This document shows positions 11,294-21,550 of a stretch of 64,000 nt of DNA, piece by piece. How positions within the stretch are numbered: the first letter of the stretch is position 1; each line of letters begins with the position of its first letter. The stretch covers positions 6,365,001 through 6,429,000 of the forward strand of contig JAPYXD010000698.1 of NCBI GenBank assembly GCA_030998225.1. Direction: 5' to 3'. The stretch is from Diplolepis rosae (Eukaryota; Arthropoda; Insecta; Hymenoptera; Diplolepididae). The notes beneath the pieces are model-generated. The model did no database searches and was not told the origin of the DNA. It saw only the letters and a list, made by a program, of their open reading frames with translations. Both the position numbers and the translations under genes were made by a program.

Positions 11294-12256
11294 GACAGTA
11301 ATAAAAATTTGGAAAATCTCACGGCAAGACTGATGGCAGAAGAAATTAGGATTCAAGGACAAGAAAATATTGAAGAAACGACTGCAGCCTTTGTTACGAA
11401 AGCAAAGTCGGGTAATAATTTCCTGAGGCAGGAGCAGCAATACAATTCGGCTCAATATAAAGATGTGAGAAGAAATCAAGTTCCTAGTTGTTACAATTGT
11501 GGAAAACAAGGTCACAAGAGAAAAGATTGTTCTGGGTGTTATACGTGTGGCTCAAAAGGACACTTGAGTAGAAATTGTTTTAAAAAGGATGGAAGATCAC
11601 ATGTTCAAAACCACGGTACAAGCTCATGGCAGCAGAAAACAAATAGTCAAGGCAACGGTACGAGATCATGGCAGCAGAAACCGACGGAGAAACTGGCTTT
11701 AGTGGGAAGTAGCAACTTCAAAAACAACGATTTCTGGGTGATCGATTCAGGAGCATCTGATCACATGACAAATCGACGAGAATGGTTTAGTGACTATCAA
11801 GAGTTCAAGACACCGACAAGCATCAAAATAGGTAATGGCGATAATATATTTGCGTATGGTAAAGGGAATATTGAAATTATGACTGTTGTAAACGGCGAAG
11901 GGATAGAAGGAACTATGTACGACGTGCTGTTTGTACCAGATCTGAATCAAAATTTGTTTTCGGTTAAAGTTGTTGCCAAAAAGGGAATTAATTTTTCAAT
12001 TGCAGAAAATGGTAAGAAATGTCTATTTACACGCGATAATATTGTCATAGCGACGGGATCTGATAGCGGAAATTTGTATAAAATAGATATGAACGTTTTA
12101 GAACCGAAAAATTGCAATTTAATTAACAAAGTAGATTCAAAAGTTATTTCCAATGAATTATATACGCTCCAATTATGGCATGAGAGGTTTTGTCATCAAA
12201 ATAAGAGACATGTGAAAGAGTTTTTTGAGAAGCTTGGATATAAATGTTTTAGATAA
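11294..12256 (+). pseudogene. Copia gag C-terminus, protease and start of integrase
   Basis: Same frame as the upstream gag, past its stop. It opens with NLENLTARLMAEE, a gag helix, then two CCHC zinc knuckles of the form C-x2-C-x4-H-x4-C (11489-11530 and 11537-11578) that bind RNA. The aspartic protease follows, with DSGA at 11744-11755 and the WVIDSGASDHM context usual in copia. The integrase HHCC zinc finger begins with LWHERFCH (His codons at 12179 and 12194). The frame then ends at 12256 because of a one-base frameshift near 12235-12250; the two Cys of the finger lie in the next frame. In an intact element this would be one polyprotein with gag and pol. Confidence 0.93.
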
Positions 12257-14576
12257 TAATGATTTTTGTGAAGGCTGTGCTTACGGAAAACAGCATAGAC
12301 TCACGTTTCATAAAAGGATTGAACGCGCTACAAGAGTTCGCGAGATTATACACGCTGATGTGTGCGGTCCTATGGAAGATGAATCTCTTGCTAGGAAACG
12401 GTACTTCGTGATTTTTAAGGACGATTTTTCGGGATTTAGACAAATTTACTTTATTCATCAAAAATCGGATGTAATTAAAAAACTAAAAACTTTTTGCGCT
12501 GAAATTGAAAATCAGTTTGAAGAAAATATTAAAGAATTTCATAGCGATGGCGGTAAGGAATTTAAGAATAAGTATGTTGAGAGTTTTTTGAGCAGTAAAG
12601 GCATACGACATACTGTAAATGTCCCTTATACACCTGAACAGAATGGTGTTGCCGAGCGTGAAAATCGTATCATAGTGGAGGCGGCGCGATCAATGCTATA
12701 TTCAAAATCTGATTTACCATTATTTTTGTGGGCCGAAGCTATGAATACAGCTGTGCATGTAATAAACAGAACCGGTCCGACTAAGCAAGCAGGTAAAACT
12801 CCTTACGAATTGTGGTATGGAAAATCGACGAGTATAGAAAACTTTAAAGTATTTGGTACCGAATGTTTTGTACATATACCTAAAGAAAAGAGGAAAAAGT
12901 TGGATAAAAAGGCGTTGAAAGGATTATTAGTAGGATACATTGAAAATTGCAAAGGGTATCGCGTATATGTGCCGGGTTTAAGAGATGTGATTTTAAGTCG
13001 CGATGTATTGTTTAAACAAGAAAAATTATCTCCAAATTTAGCTAACGTTAATTTTCTGAAAGAAAGTAGTGAAAATAACGATGAAACGGTATTTACTGAA
13101 AGCAATCAAAATTCGTTTGATAGCATGGAAAGCGAAAAAGAAATAGATAAACAATTACATGAACCTTTGCAATCTTCAAGTGGAAATAATCAAAATATAA
13201 AACAGTTGCGTGATAGGCGTACGATTAGACCTACTGATTTTTACGGTTGTCCAATTACGTTTCTGGCAGAAGCACTGCCACAAAACTATAATGAAGCACT
13301 GAACTCAGATGATAAAGAATCCTGGATAGAAGCGATGCAGGATGAAATTAATTCCTTGCATGAGAATAAAACGTGGGTACTAGTTGAGAAGCCAAAAAAT
13401 CAGAAGGTCATTAATAACCGTTGGGTTTATACGCGAAAAATCAACCCCGATAACTCGGAACGATTTAAAGCACGTTTAGTAATAAAAGGATGTTCGCAGA
13501 AAGAGGGAATAGACTATAAAGAAACCTTTAGTCCAGTAGTGCGCTTTGATACGGTAAGATTTATGTTAAGTATTGCGGCTCGAAATAGGCTAAGTCTCGG
13601 GCAATTTGACATAAAAACGGCGTTCCTGTACGGTAGTTTAAAAGAAGATGTATATATGAAACAACCAGAGGGATTTGATGACGGAACTACGCGAGTTTGT
13701 AAACTGTTCAAAAGTCTGTATGGATTAAAGCAAGCTCCAAGGTGCTGGACTGAACATTTCACTAACTTCATCCAGTGTTTTGGTTTTTGTCGAAGTACAG
13801 CTGATCCTTGTTTTTATGTGTACAAAAGGGCCGATGAAAGAATGTTTTTATCCATTTATGTAGACGACGGACTTGTAGCAGCTTCGCATGAGCATTTGAT
13901 CGATAAATTGTTAAATGAATTAAGCAAACAGTTTAAAATAACGAGTACTAGAAATGTAACGAGTTTTCTCGGAGTAGAGATTTATCAATTAAGAGATGGA
14001 TCTATTTTTATAAGCCAGAATAAATACATTCAAAGTATTCTAGAAAGGTTTAATTTGAGCGAGGCAAACTGCGTTTCTACACCGATTGAGATTAGTTGGT
14101 ATGCAAATGATTTTGAGAAGGAGCCTTCTAAGGCACCATACCGAGAAGCTGTAGGTAATCTTATGTTTCTACAGGTAGTAAGTAGACCTGACATTAGTTT
14201 CGCGGTTAACATTGCATCGAGAGCATTAGAAAAACCAAGCAATGCACATTGGATGTTGGTAAAGCGAATTTTTAGGTATTTAAAGGGTACTGTTGATGTA
14301 GGGTTACTTTATTGTAGAGACAATAGCTTTGAGGCCTATAGTGATGCTGACTATGCTGGAGACAGAGAAACTCGAAAATCGACATCTGGTATTCTATGTA
14401 AACATGCGAGTGCGGCCATTACGTGGCAAAGTAAGCGACAACAGTGTGTAGCCTTATCAACGACGGAAGCTGAATTTGTTAGCGCAGCTTCAGCTGCGAA
14501 AGAAATTATTTGGTTAAAAAAGGTTGTTCACCGAGTGCGAAATAGACATCGGAAACTACACTCTGTTTATAGATAA
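12240..14576 (+). pseudogene. Copia pol: integrase, reverse transcriptase, most of RNase H
   Basis: The second half of the integrase zinc finger (CEGC, Cys codons at 12267 and 12276) is followed by the DDE core: Asp at 12357, Asp at 12546 and Glu at 12654, with 35 residues between the last two. Next come the GKTPYELWYGKS linker and the reverse transcriptase, with KARLVIKG, FDIKTAFLYG and LYGLKQAPR, and the catalytic YVDD at 13857-13868. RNase H starts with SDADYAGD near 14340 and includes STTEAEF. A one-base insertion near 14520-14526, in an A/G run after IIWLKK, throws the frame off and it stops at 14576. Every catalytic residue I could check is present, so the lesions look young. Confidence 0.95.
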
Positions 14577-14817
14577 TATGAGCGCAATAAAATTGATAAA
14601 AAATCCTGAGTTCCATCAAAGGAGTAAACACATCGATGTTAAATATCATTTCATACGCAATTTATATGAGAAAGGGGAAATTGATGTAAAGTATGTTAGA
14701 AGTGAAGAACAGACCGCCGATGTATTTACCAAAGCGTTAACAAAACCTAGATTTATGTACATGAAAGCGAAATTAGGTCTTCGAAGTAAAAGGGAAATTT
14801 CTGATTTAATTGTATAA
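14525..14817 (+). pseudogene. Copia RNase H C-terminus, shifted frame
   Basis: The TTG at 14524 begins the open stretch only by chance; real continuity is from IIWLKK upstream into LFTECEIDIGNY here. It holds the last RNase H blocks: FIDNMSAIKL with the third acidic residue, RSKHIDVKYHFIR with its His, and EQTADVFTKAL, the usual C-terminal copia signature. The stop at 14815-14817 is the natural polyprotein end, 24 bases before the polypurine tract. Confidence 0.93.
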
Positions 14818-14840
14818 GACTGTAAGGATGTATCGTTTTA

Positions 14841-14847
14841 GGGAGGG
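14841..14847 (+). promoter_or_regulatory. Copia polypurine tract
   Basis: GGGAGGG abuts the TGTTGAAG start of the 3' LTR. It is the RNase H-resistant primer for plus-strand synthesis. Confidence 0.85.
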
Positions 14848-15189
14848 TGTTGAAGTATTAAAATGTATTTCTGTGTGAAAACTCAACATTCTAAGTAAGA
14901 GAAAGGATACTCAATAAAGTAACAAAGTAATTTGGGGAAAACCGAACAGCTGAACGGTTCGTTAGAGTTTTCTCTTTTATTAGGGTTTGAGTCATAAGGG
15001 CTGGTGTGTACAGGAGGTCTTCCTGAGACCTGGAAGAGGTTGGTAATAGTAGTTAGTTCTTGCCGATCAGTCTTTAAGTAACCAACTCTGAGATCGTCTT
15101 TTAATGTTAATCATTTATCTCTATTAAAATAAAGTTTCTTTCATTTATGCAACACGAGTATTTTTATTCACTGCGATATAACCTTAACA
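14848..15189 (+). repeat. Copia 3' LTR
   Basis: 342 bp, TGTTGAAG to CCTTAACA, about 97% identical to the 5' LTR. It is followed by the ATTAA target duplication. Confidence 0.97.
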
Positions 15190-15308
15190 ATTAATAACAT
15201 AAATCTAGATTTTTAAGACTTTCCATCCTCTGGAAATATTTTTATTTGTCGATTGAAAGTACGTATATTTAGAAGCTAGTGACGTCATCACGAAACATTC
15301 TCTCATTG

Positions 15309-16190
15309 GCGTGACGTCATTCCGTGAGTAGATTCAAAATCTAAAACAGTTGTTACATGCATTTCGTGTCATTGCTGTTTGTTTATCAAACTATTGTCGA
15401 TGTCTAACGGATCATGGGTGATCGTGGATTTAAAAATGCGGATTCACGCAATTCGCCGCACGTTAATAGTGAAATGGTGCATGAATTCTTAAGCAATGGT
15501 AGCCATTTTAATGTAAAAGAATTACGTGCTGTCAAAACTCACAAGTGGGTATATTTCAACTCATAATACCTTTTGAATTAAAAATTTGTTAATTTAATGA
15601 TTTTCTCGTAGGGTACGTCGAGACAGTTACGGAGATTCTGCAATAGGTTATGTTTCCTTGAAAAGAACAAGAGATTCACGCACAATAAAATGCAATGTTT
15701 GTCCTGAGCATAAAATTCGTAATGCCAATTAGAACGTCCAAATTATTATAAATGAAGATGAAGTTGTCGACATAAGTTGCAAAGCAGGAAAAGGTTTTTA
15801 AATACTTTAAAATTTTTTATAATGTCAAAGTACGCAAGATGTAAATGAGGTTATAAATGTTTTTCACAATTTTCTCGCACTAATATTTACAATTATTATG
15901 CATAAACTCACATTTAAATGATTTTGACACAGTAAAAATTCGATTTTGTTGGTGTGTCGTTACGCCGAGCTAGACTGAACTATAATTTTCGACGTTTAGG
16001 ATTTTCCGGAACACTCAAACACTTTGGTTGGAGCATTTTTGGAATAGTTCTCACATTTCGGTACGAAGCACCAATAAATATATTTATTTTCCGCACTCAT
16101 TATTTATTTTCCAATATAATTAATCTATATTTTTAGTGACATTGTCGTATATTAATGTGACAACAGAAACGGAATGACGTCACGCCTATA
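15309..16190. mobile_element. Possible element holding the SWIM/YqaJ-type remnant
   Basis: GGCGTGACGTCATTCCGTG at about 15309-15327 is mirrored by ACGGAATGACGTCACGCC at about 16170-16187, an inverted pair of some 17 bp around the broken gene at 15414. This suggests a DNA element that carried it. True ends and any target duplication were not found. Confidence 0.4.
15414..15800 (+). pseudogene. Remnant of a SWIM/YqaJ-associated transposon gene, two exons
   Basis: Exon 1 starts at ATG 15414 (MGDRGFKNADS) and runs to about 15544. A GTGGGT donor and a TTCTCGTAG acceptor at 15611 bound a 67-base intron. Exon 2 begins at 15612 in matching phase with VRRDSYGDSAIGYVSLKR, then IKCNVCPEHKIRN. It hits TAG at 15730-15732 but stays in frame after it with NVQIIINEDE and a Cys-Lys-Ala-Gly end. 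The YV.LKR...C.VCPEHK pattern resembles the SWIM-zinc-finger region of insect proteins that also carry a YqaJ nuclease and spread with DNA transposons. The rest of the gene is gone. The match is from memory of the family pattern, so the name is tentative; coding ancestry with an intron looks sound. Confidence 0.5.
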
Positions 16191-16199
16191 CGTCACGTG

Positions 16200-17580
16200 C
16201 CAAAGGCGTTATGGCGCCAATGCTGGAATGTTTGAATATACTTATTTCTTTTTATCAATAAAACATGTTAAATGAAGTTCAAAAATCGAGAAGGAAATCT
16301 ATGGTCTAAGATATGGATGGAAATTGAATTCAAAAAAAGGTTAAACGTCTATTGTCTAATGATTAGCTTTTTAATGCGAATGTATGACACTTTTTTATAT
16401 CTTATATTATTCCTATCTAATTTTTGTGTATTCATCTTTGAGATTCACATGTAGCTCAGAATCTAAAGGAACCATCAAGTTATTACTCCGTCGGTTTATT
16501 TAGCTGATGACGAGGGTCTCTCCGCAGATTAGAGCTGAATCAATATTGGGCAGCGAGGCAAGGCACTTTTATCGGCACTGAAAAGAAATCCCCGGTCCTT
16601 TCTTTCTCGCTTCTTCTACTTCTTTCCTTTCAAGAAGAGGTTTCACGAGTAGGTGGAAAAGAGATGACAAAGAATCCATGGGCTGTGTGAAAGAGAGAAG
16701 GAATCAGGAGGGAGGAGAAAGAGGGTTGAGAAGCAGGATGAGAAGTATTCCGTTCGAGCAACTTACTGGACTTGTACGTTCTCTTCACGAACGAGGATTT
16801 ACAGATTACGCGGAGTGAGACCCGATTTTTGCAAGAAAGAGACTCCAAGAAGAGGGAAGTTTATTCGAGAAAGGAAAAGAGAGAGACTAAAGGATGGAAT
16901 AAGAAATGATGAAGAAAAGGACCGGACGATTGAGTCCGCGTGGACTGAGCTGGATTCAAGGCTCGACCAATTGGCGTTCCGAGCAGTGTTGAGTCTACCA
17001 ATCGCCATTCTGAGAGGGTATTACACGTTTATTATCGCACGCCAAAGAAATGACTGTTTATAAATAATTAGAGAGTTTTTAATTAACCCTTGAGATGTTT
17101 GGGCCGCGGGTGCTTATGCTGCGCCGTTTTAATCACCTCAGTGGCTCTGCCCGTCGACCGCCGTTCTATTATTTGTAAAACTAAACTATTGATCGGTACC
17201 GATCGTTAAGTCGGCTGTTCCAATTTCGCCCGACACTTGGAGGTGTATGGAAAGCTAAAGCACTTGGGTGTGTACGTGCCCACGCATCGCGTTTCGAGAA
17301 CGTCCTAGTATAAGTGCTCTGTGGGACATTAATGGTGGTAAAAGTCGACGTAACGATATTAGCTCCTACCCACAATTTAACGACTGCAAACTCACTCGGT
17401 TACACCGGTTTTCCTGCAGATTCGGTTCTGATATACATTTAATATTTAATCTGACGTACCTAACTACATTCCTTATTTCCCTGATACAATCTTAAATATC
17501 TCTTATTCTTTTTATCCTCTGTTCTCAATCTAAATCGTTTAACTTCAAAGCACTTGTATTCTTCATTCAATTTACAATGT
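16200..17580. other. Unique-looking DNA with a purine-rich GC island
   Basis: 16500-17000 is richer in G and A (GAAAGAGAGAAGG, AAGAGAGAGACTAAAGG) and opens short frames on both strands without recognisable products. 17100-17420 is also GC-richer. No repeat is shared with the rest of the window. Confidence 0.4.
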
Positions 17581-17590
17581 TTATTCACAA

Positions 17591-17740
17591 TTAATTAGGT
17601 GAGTTTGAAATTTTTGTCAATGCCTACATTATCGGAGGTTCACTAGTCGCGTATCAGATAAGATACATTGTCGACAATACGCGACTAGTGAACCTCCGAT
17701 AATGTAGGCAGTGACAAAAATTTCAAACTTACCTAATTAA
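17591..17740. repeat. Near-perfect palindrome, arms about 63 bp
   Basis: The left arm 17591-17655 and right arm 17675-17740 are complementary but for about three mismatches, around a loop of some 20 bases. It could extrude as a cruciform or form a stable RNA hairpin. The words TGCCTACATTATCGGAG in the arms recur at 63179-63197. Confidence 0.9.
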
Positions 17741-17820
17741 TTTGAAATCAATTTACAGCCGCAAGGCAGAGCCACTTGGCGATATAAGGAGATCTTCCTG
17801 TGGAGAATTAGATGTCGGAC

Positions 17821-17891
17821 GCCTGTGTAGCTCAGTGGATAGAGCAGTCGACCGCCAATCGAAGGACCTGGGCTCGAATCCAAGCGCAGTC
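17821..17891 (+). tRNA. tRNA-like sequence inside a repeat (pseudo-tRNA)
   Basis: 71 nt fold as a cloverleaf: acceptor GCCTGTG with CGCAGTC (one mismatch, one wobble), D stem GCTC/GAGC with A box TAGCTCAGTGG, and a B box GGGCTCGAATCC. The anticodon loop reads CCGCCAA, lacking the U normally at position 33, and the T stem has a mismatch. It belongs to a dispersed repeat and is probably not a working tRNA, though the pol III boxes look usable. Confidence 0.6.
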
Positions 17892-17946
17892 AAAAGCGTT
17901 TTTTTTCACAGAAAGATTTTCAAATTCTTTAAATATTTATTCACAA

Positions 17947-18059
17947 TTTTAAAGAATTTGAAATCTTTCTTTGGAAAAAAAGACGCTTTTGACTGCGCTG
18001 GAATTCAAGTCCAGGTCTTTCGATTGCCGGGGCAGAAATTTCGAACTCAACTAATTAAC
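17947..18059 (-). mobile_element. tRNA-derived repeat, short form, reversed
   Basis: 113 bp, reading on the minus strand from GTTAATTAGTTGAGTTCGAAA through CCGGCAATCGAAAGACC and a mutated B box to the AAATTCTTTAAAA tail. It lies between the second and third copies of TTATTCACAA (17937-17946, 18060-18069), so it entered the same site as the long form, in the opposite orientation. Confidence 0.75.
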
Positions 18060-18069
18060 TTATTCACAA

Positions 18070-18950
18070 TATTCATTTTAAGTCATTTTTTCCATTTCAT
18101 TTAATCGAAGATAATTCCGATACGTTTTAGTGATAGAAAATGTTGGCATTATTATTTGTCACATTAGATAGAAAAGATAGCTTTTGAATGATAAAAAGTA
18201 TTTTGTTGCATTTGCAAATAAAACTCTAGTTTAATTGTTAATGCATAAACCAGTAATATTAGTTGAAATTGAGTATCATGAATGTTATAAATTCTGATGT
18301 CTGACGTAGTTAAAATGACTTTGAAGATCAATTTTATTAGTTAAAAAAATGTTATAGTGGAGGTAAAAAATACTTTTAATTACAAAATTTAACATGCATG
18401 TGCATTTAAATTGAATGCATCACCAATTGTACTTTTATTAAGATAAGTGAAAAAGTCATATAAATTCTAGTAGATTTTTTCTAAAATTGTATGCTTATAA
18501 AATGAGTGAAGAAATGATTGATTACAATATTCAATGTTATTGATAAAGAAATTCTCAGTAATCAGCAATCTAGTAATATAATTCGAAGTGCTGGATAATG
18601 TAAATACTGTTTATTGCAACAGTAGCTCGACGATTAGAAAAGCTAATCGACCATTAGTATACCAGTTCTTATCCAGAATCAAGTTCTTTGATTAAGCGTT
18701 AAAGCATATTCTGGTCGTAGGTTGTAACGCTTGCGGGGGCGTTTATTTGATTCTTTACACGACTCGGCGACTTGTAAGGCAACTTAATGTAAGACAAGGA
18801 GAAATCAAAGCCAAGCAAGACCCTCGCACACTTTATCGTGGCTTCTTGATCCTCCAATCGAACTCGTGTATCGCGATAAGCATTGTATCTCGTCAATAGT
18901 CTTGAGAGTTTGCCCTGCGGTCAAGCTAATTTCTGTCTCTTGAGTCTGTT
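18070..18950. other. AT-rich DNA, nothing recognised
   Basis: No substantial ORF and no repeat I can pair elsewhere. Confidence 0.4.
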
Positions 18951-18952
18951 GA

Positions 18953-19031
18953 ATCCGATAGAGATTACTTTTATCCCTCAAAAGGAATCAATCGTATTTC
19001 AGTCTGAAGATGTCTTTAAAAATATATTTTT
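18953..19031 (+). repeat. Repeat O, copy 1
   Basis: About 75 bp beginning GATAGAGATTACTTTTATCC and ending GATGTCTTTAAAAATATA, almost identical to 23708-23781. Family unknown. Confidence 0.75.
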
Positions 19032-19139
19032 TTTAAAATCGAGGGAAAAAGTTACCTTATGCCTTAAATTGTATTAAAATGAATATCTTTCAAGATGTTT
19101 ATTTATTTCTTTATTATTTTATTTATGTCAACATACCAA

Positions 19140-19275
19140 GGGGCCATCCATGTACCACGTGGACAGTTGGGCGGGGGCATGGCAAAATTCCTCACTTTTC
19201 CACGGCAGGTGGGAAGGGACAAGCTAGAATCCACGTGGACACACGTTCCCCTAAATCTGCGAAAATTATAGTCAG
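19140..19275 (+). mobile_element. F-family element, left end only (F1)
   Basis: GGGGCCATCCATGTACCACG and the following 110 bp match the left end of the complete MITE at 58777-59183, including a second CCACGTGGAC about 85 bp in. No right end is seen; the sequence runs on into DNA holding a THAP remnant. Confidence 0.75.
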
Positions 19276-19462
19276 TGCCGATCAATCTCTAATGGAAGAG
19301 GTGTTCGCGAAGCTTAGTTCATGTGCACAGTTGTACGTGGCGTTAGTTGTCGCAAGCGGGCGGAGTGCAGCAAGGGGAACTGGCTTCCTTTGAGTTCCGC
19401 CATTCTTATTTACAAGTCATTACAAGTATTTAACAATTCATTGTGCGTGGTTGTGCGTTATC

Positions 19463-19690
19463 ATGGATAAAAAATACGTAATTCAGTATGCTGTTCGTGG
19501 GTGTATACCACCAAAAAGCCTCAGAAGGAAAGTGTGCCCATTAATCGGTTTCCGAAGAGAGGAGATGCTGGACAACGAAGGGTAGAAGCCTGCGCAAACT
19601 CTTACATTTCAAGGGTAGAATACCTACAAGTACTGCAAAGGCAATATTTTGTTTGTCATCGACATTTCGATGAAGATTATTATTAACAAA
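19463..19690 (+). pseudogene. THAP-domain remnant
   Basis: From ATG 19463 the frame reads MDKKYVIQYAVRGC, then shifts by one base near 19515 and continues as SVPINRFPKRG, RRVEACANSYISRVEYL and ends YFVCHRHFDEDYY before TAA. The THAP zinc finger has a C-x2-4-C start, an FP pair, a central Trp and a C-x2-H end. Here the second Cys of the first pair, the FP and VCHRHF are visible; the first Cys and the Trp look replaced. THAP domains are the DNA-binding part of P-type and Kolobok transposases and of some host proteins. Nothing downstream of the domain survives; an A-family MITE follows. It lies about 190 bp after the F1 element end, and may be its transposase. Confidence 0.6.
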
Positions 19691-19736
19691 AGAGAAATGG
19701 TGCCATTCTTTTAAATTGCGGTTTTAATTTTCAGTT

Positions 19737-20421
19737 TTAAAATTAAAAGTAGTCTATCTACGTCCGTTTTTATCTTCTCTACCATTAGCAAAATTTCAGA
19801 AACAAAATTTTATGTGCCTCCGGCGGGGAAACTCGTTTTTCCGTTACAGCTGAGAGTAACGGAATGTTGTGTATTCCGTTACAGAGGAATATAATGTAAA
19901 AATTGAACTGCGCATGCGCCTATTATGATACAGCGGAGCGTAATCTTCTTCTTCTTCTTCTTCTTCGTACAGCGTTGGCACCGTACTGACAAAGCCTTGT
20001 ACATTTGAACTGCGCATGCGTCTATTAAATTCCATTACTACTGCACAAGATCGATAAAATCAAACTGGCTGGGATTAGTCGCGAAATATCAAGTGTAATG
20101 AGTAGCGCCGCAAACAACTACAATACTAGATTAGATTCGAGTGTACGCATAAAAACTCGTATCCGCACCGAAGTCATATAAAATAGAATACGTGCCAATG
20201 CACACAATTCGGGAAATTACGAGACTCGCGACAATGCTCGCAGGACTGATCACGCCTCGGCTTCGTCTCGGCTTCGATCTCCTGCGAGCATTGTCGCTCG
20301 TCACGCAATAACCCTCATTGTGCGCCTAGGCACGTAATATACTATTATGTACTTTAGACACAAACATGTAGAAACCTTAAATAATAAAATTTGCTAATTT
20401 TTCAAGTATCACATGCTCTTG
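19737..20421. mobile_element. A-family MITE, copy A2, split by a B element
   Basis: The left part has AAAAGTAGTCTATCTACGTC, up to AAAATTTTATGT at 19814. The right part resumes with ATGTACTTTAGACACAAACA and ends CAAGTATCACATGCTCTTGA near 20421. Copy A4 shows the joined form at about 55970. The outer left end is missing. Confidence 0.75.
19811..20345 (-). mobile_element. B-family element, copy B2, near full length, inside A2
   Basis: About 535 bp, reversed relative to B1. It has GCCTCCGGCG at one end and GCCTAGGCACGTAATATACT at the other, a CTT-repeat tract near 19950, and an 18-bp perfect hairpin GCGACAATGCTCGCAGGA with its complement at 20231-20297. The flanking duplication is at most TTATGT. 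Class unknown. Confidence 0.8.
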
Positions 20422-20701
20422 AAGTTCGCAGTTCGTTGCATAGAAAAATTTTCTGTATACATTCTGGAAATAAAAATATAAATTACAGATATTTTTGATT
20501 TTTACCTATTACGAAAAAACCAAGATTCAATGCAAAATTGTGAAAATGCAATTCAAGAGTGAGAAGTTAATATTAACTAATCACTCTTGAATTACATTTT
20601 CAAAATTTGCATTAAATCTTCAATTTCCAAAAGTATCGTTGTCATTGCGATATGTTATTAAATTTGAAGGATGTCAATTAAGGAGAAAACTGAAGCTAGT
20701 A

Positions 20702-21108
20702 CAGTAAAACCTCATTTATCGGGACGCCCTTGAAATGTAAACACCTCGTTTATCGGGATTTGGAGGGGCTCCCCTCTACCACCTACAGTCTCATGGTGGG
20801 TTGCCATGATTCTTGTTGTATGTTGACATTTAGTAATGGTTATGTACATAAGTTGTAATGTATTTGCAAATTGTGCAAATTTATTTGGGTTTTCATGATG
20901 GAAAATGAAGATAGAAATACAAACGAAGGTAGGTAAAAAAATTGATATAATAAAACTCCTGCAAATCAAACATCTGGAAACTGTCACTATGTCACTATGT
21001 ACAAGGAGTGGTGGCTGGAGGAGAAACAAAATGTCCCGATAAATGAGGTTGCGAAATCCCGATAAGTGAAGATCCCGATAAATGATCCCGATAAATGAGG
21101 TTTTACTG
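20702..21108. mobile_element. Tigger/pogo-like MITE
   Basis: CAGTAAAACCTCATTTATCG and its complement are the ends, flanked by TA (20700-20701, 21109-21110). The end sequence is close to the CAGT-AAACCTC ends of pogo/Tigger elements. Extra CCCGATAAATGAGG copies lie subterminally at both ends. 407 bp, no transposase. Confidence 0.88.
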
Positions 21109-21110
21109 TA

Positions 21111-21548
21111 TACTTTATATAGATCTGGTTTTATTCCTTTTTGTTATTGATTCTGAACGAGTTTTTAGACTCGAAAAGATCATTTATTATTTCTGTGAAA
21201 TTGACGTCAGGTTGATCTACTCGTGTAGAGCGCGTATCGCGATACGATTTCACGCATAATCTAATTTACACTGTATGAGCTCTGAAGCCTATAAACTAAT
21301 TCCTCGTAAATAGCTAGGAGGCTCTTGAATGTTAACGGTCGAGTGATCCGATCAGTAATTATAACCTGTGAGGACTAAGAACTCGTTTGTTTTATTTCTA
21401 TCACTATGTCAGCAATTTTCTTTCATGATCACTTATCTCAGAGTCACGGGATAATTATGCAACGACACCGCTGTTGTTGTGACTAAACGAGATACTAAAC
21501 GGGCGTGCACGCGGTTTTAATCTTATTGTACAATGTGCAACATATTTA
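21111..21548. other. No gene recognised
   Basis: Ordinary AT-rich DNA with no paired repeats. Confidence 0.4.
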
Positions 21549-21550
21549 CA

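Larger units (their letters stand above)
10346..15189 (+). mobile_element. Ty1/copia LTR retrotransposon, nearly complete, defective
   Basis: A 4844-bp element with two LTRs, primer site, gag-pol and polypurine tract in the standard order. It is flanked by identical 5-bp duplications ATTAA (10341-10345 and 15190-15194). The LTRs differ by about ten substitutions and one indel over 343 bp. Order in pol is protease, integrase, reverse transcriptase, RNase H, which defines copia rather than gypsy. One stop and two frameshifts break the frame. Confidence 0.97.
17591..17936 (+). mobile_element. tRNA-derived repeat, long form with palindrome
   Basis: A 346-bp unit starting TTAATTAGGTGAGTTTGAAA. 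It contains a large palindrome (17591-17740), a tRNA-like sequence (17821-17891) and the family tail (TTTTTTTCACAGAAAGATTT, then AAATTCTTTAAA). TTATTCACAA precedes it (17581-17590) and follows it (17937-17946). A long duplication with a tRNA-derived body suggests SINE-type retroposition, but the inverted ends are also compatible with a Mutator-like MITE. Confidence 0.75.

Noticed and set aside
17821..17891. Functional tRNA gene
   Set aside because: Part of a dispersed repeat, lacks U33 in the anticodon loop and has a T-stem mismatch; kept only as tRNA-like.
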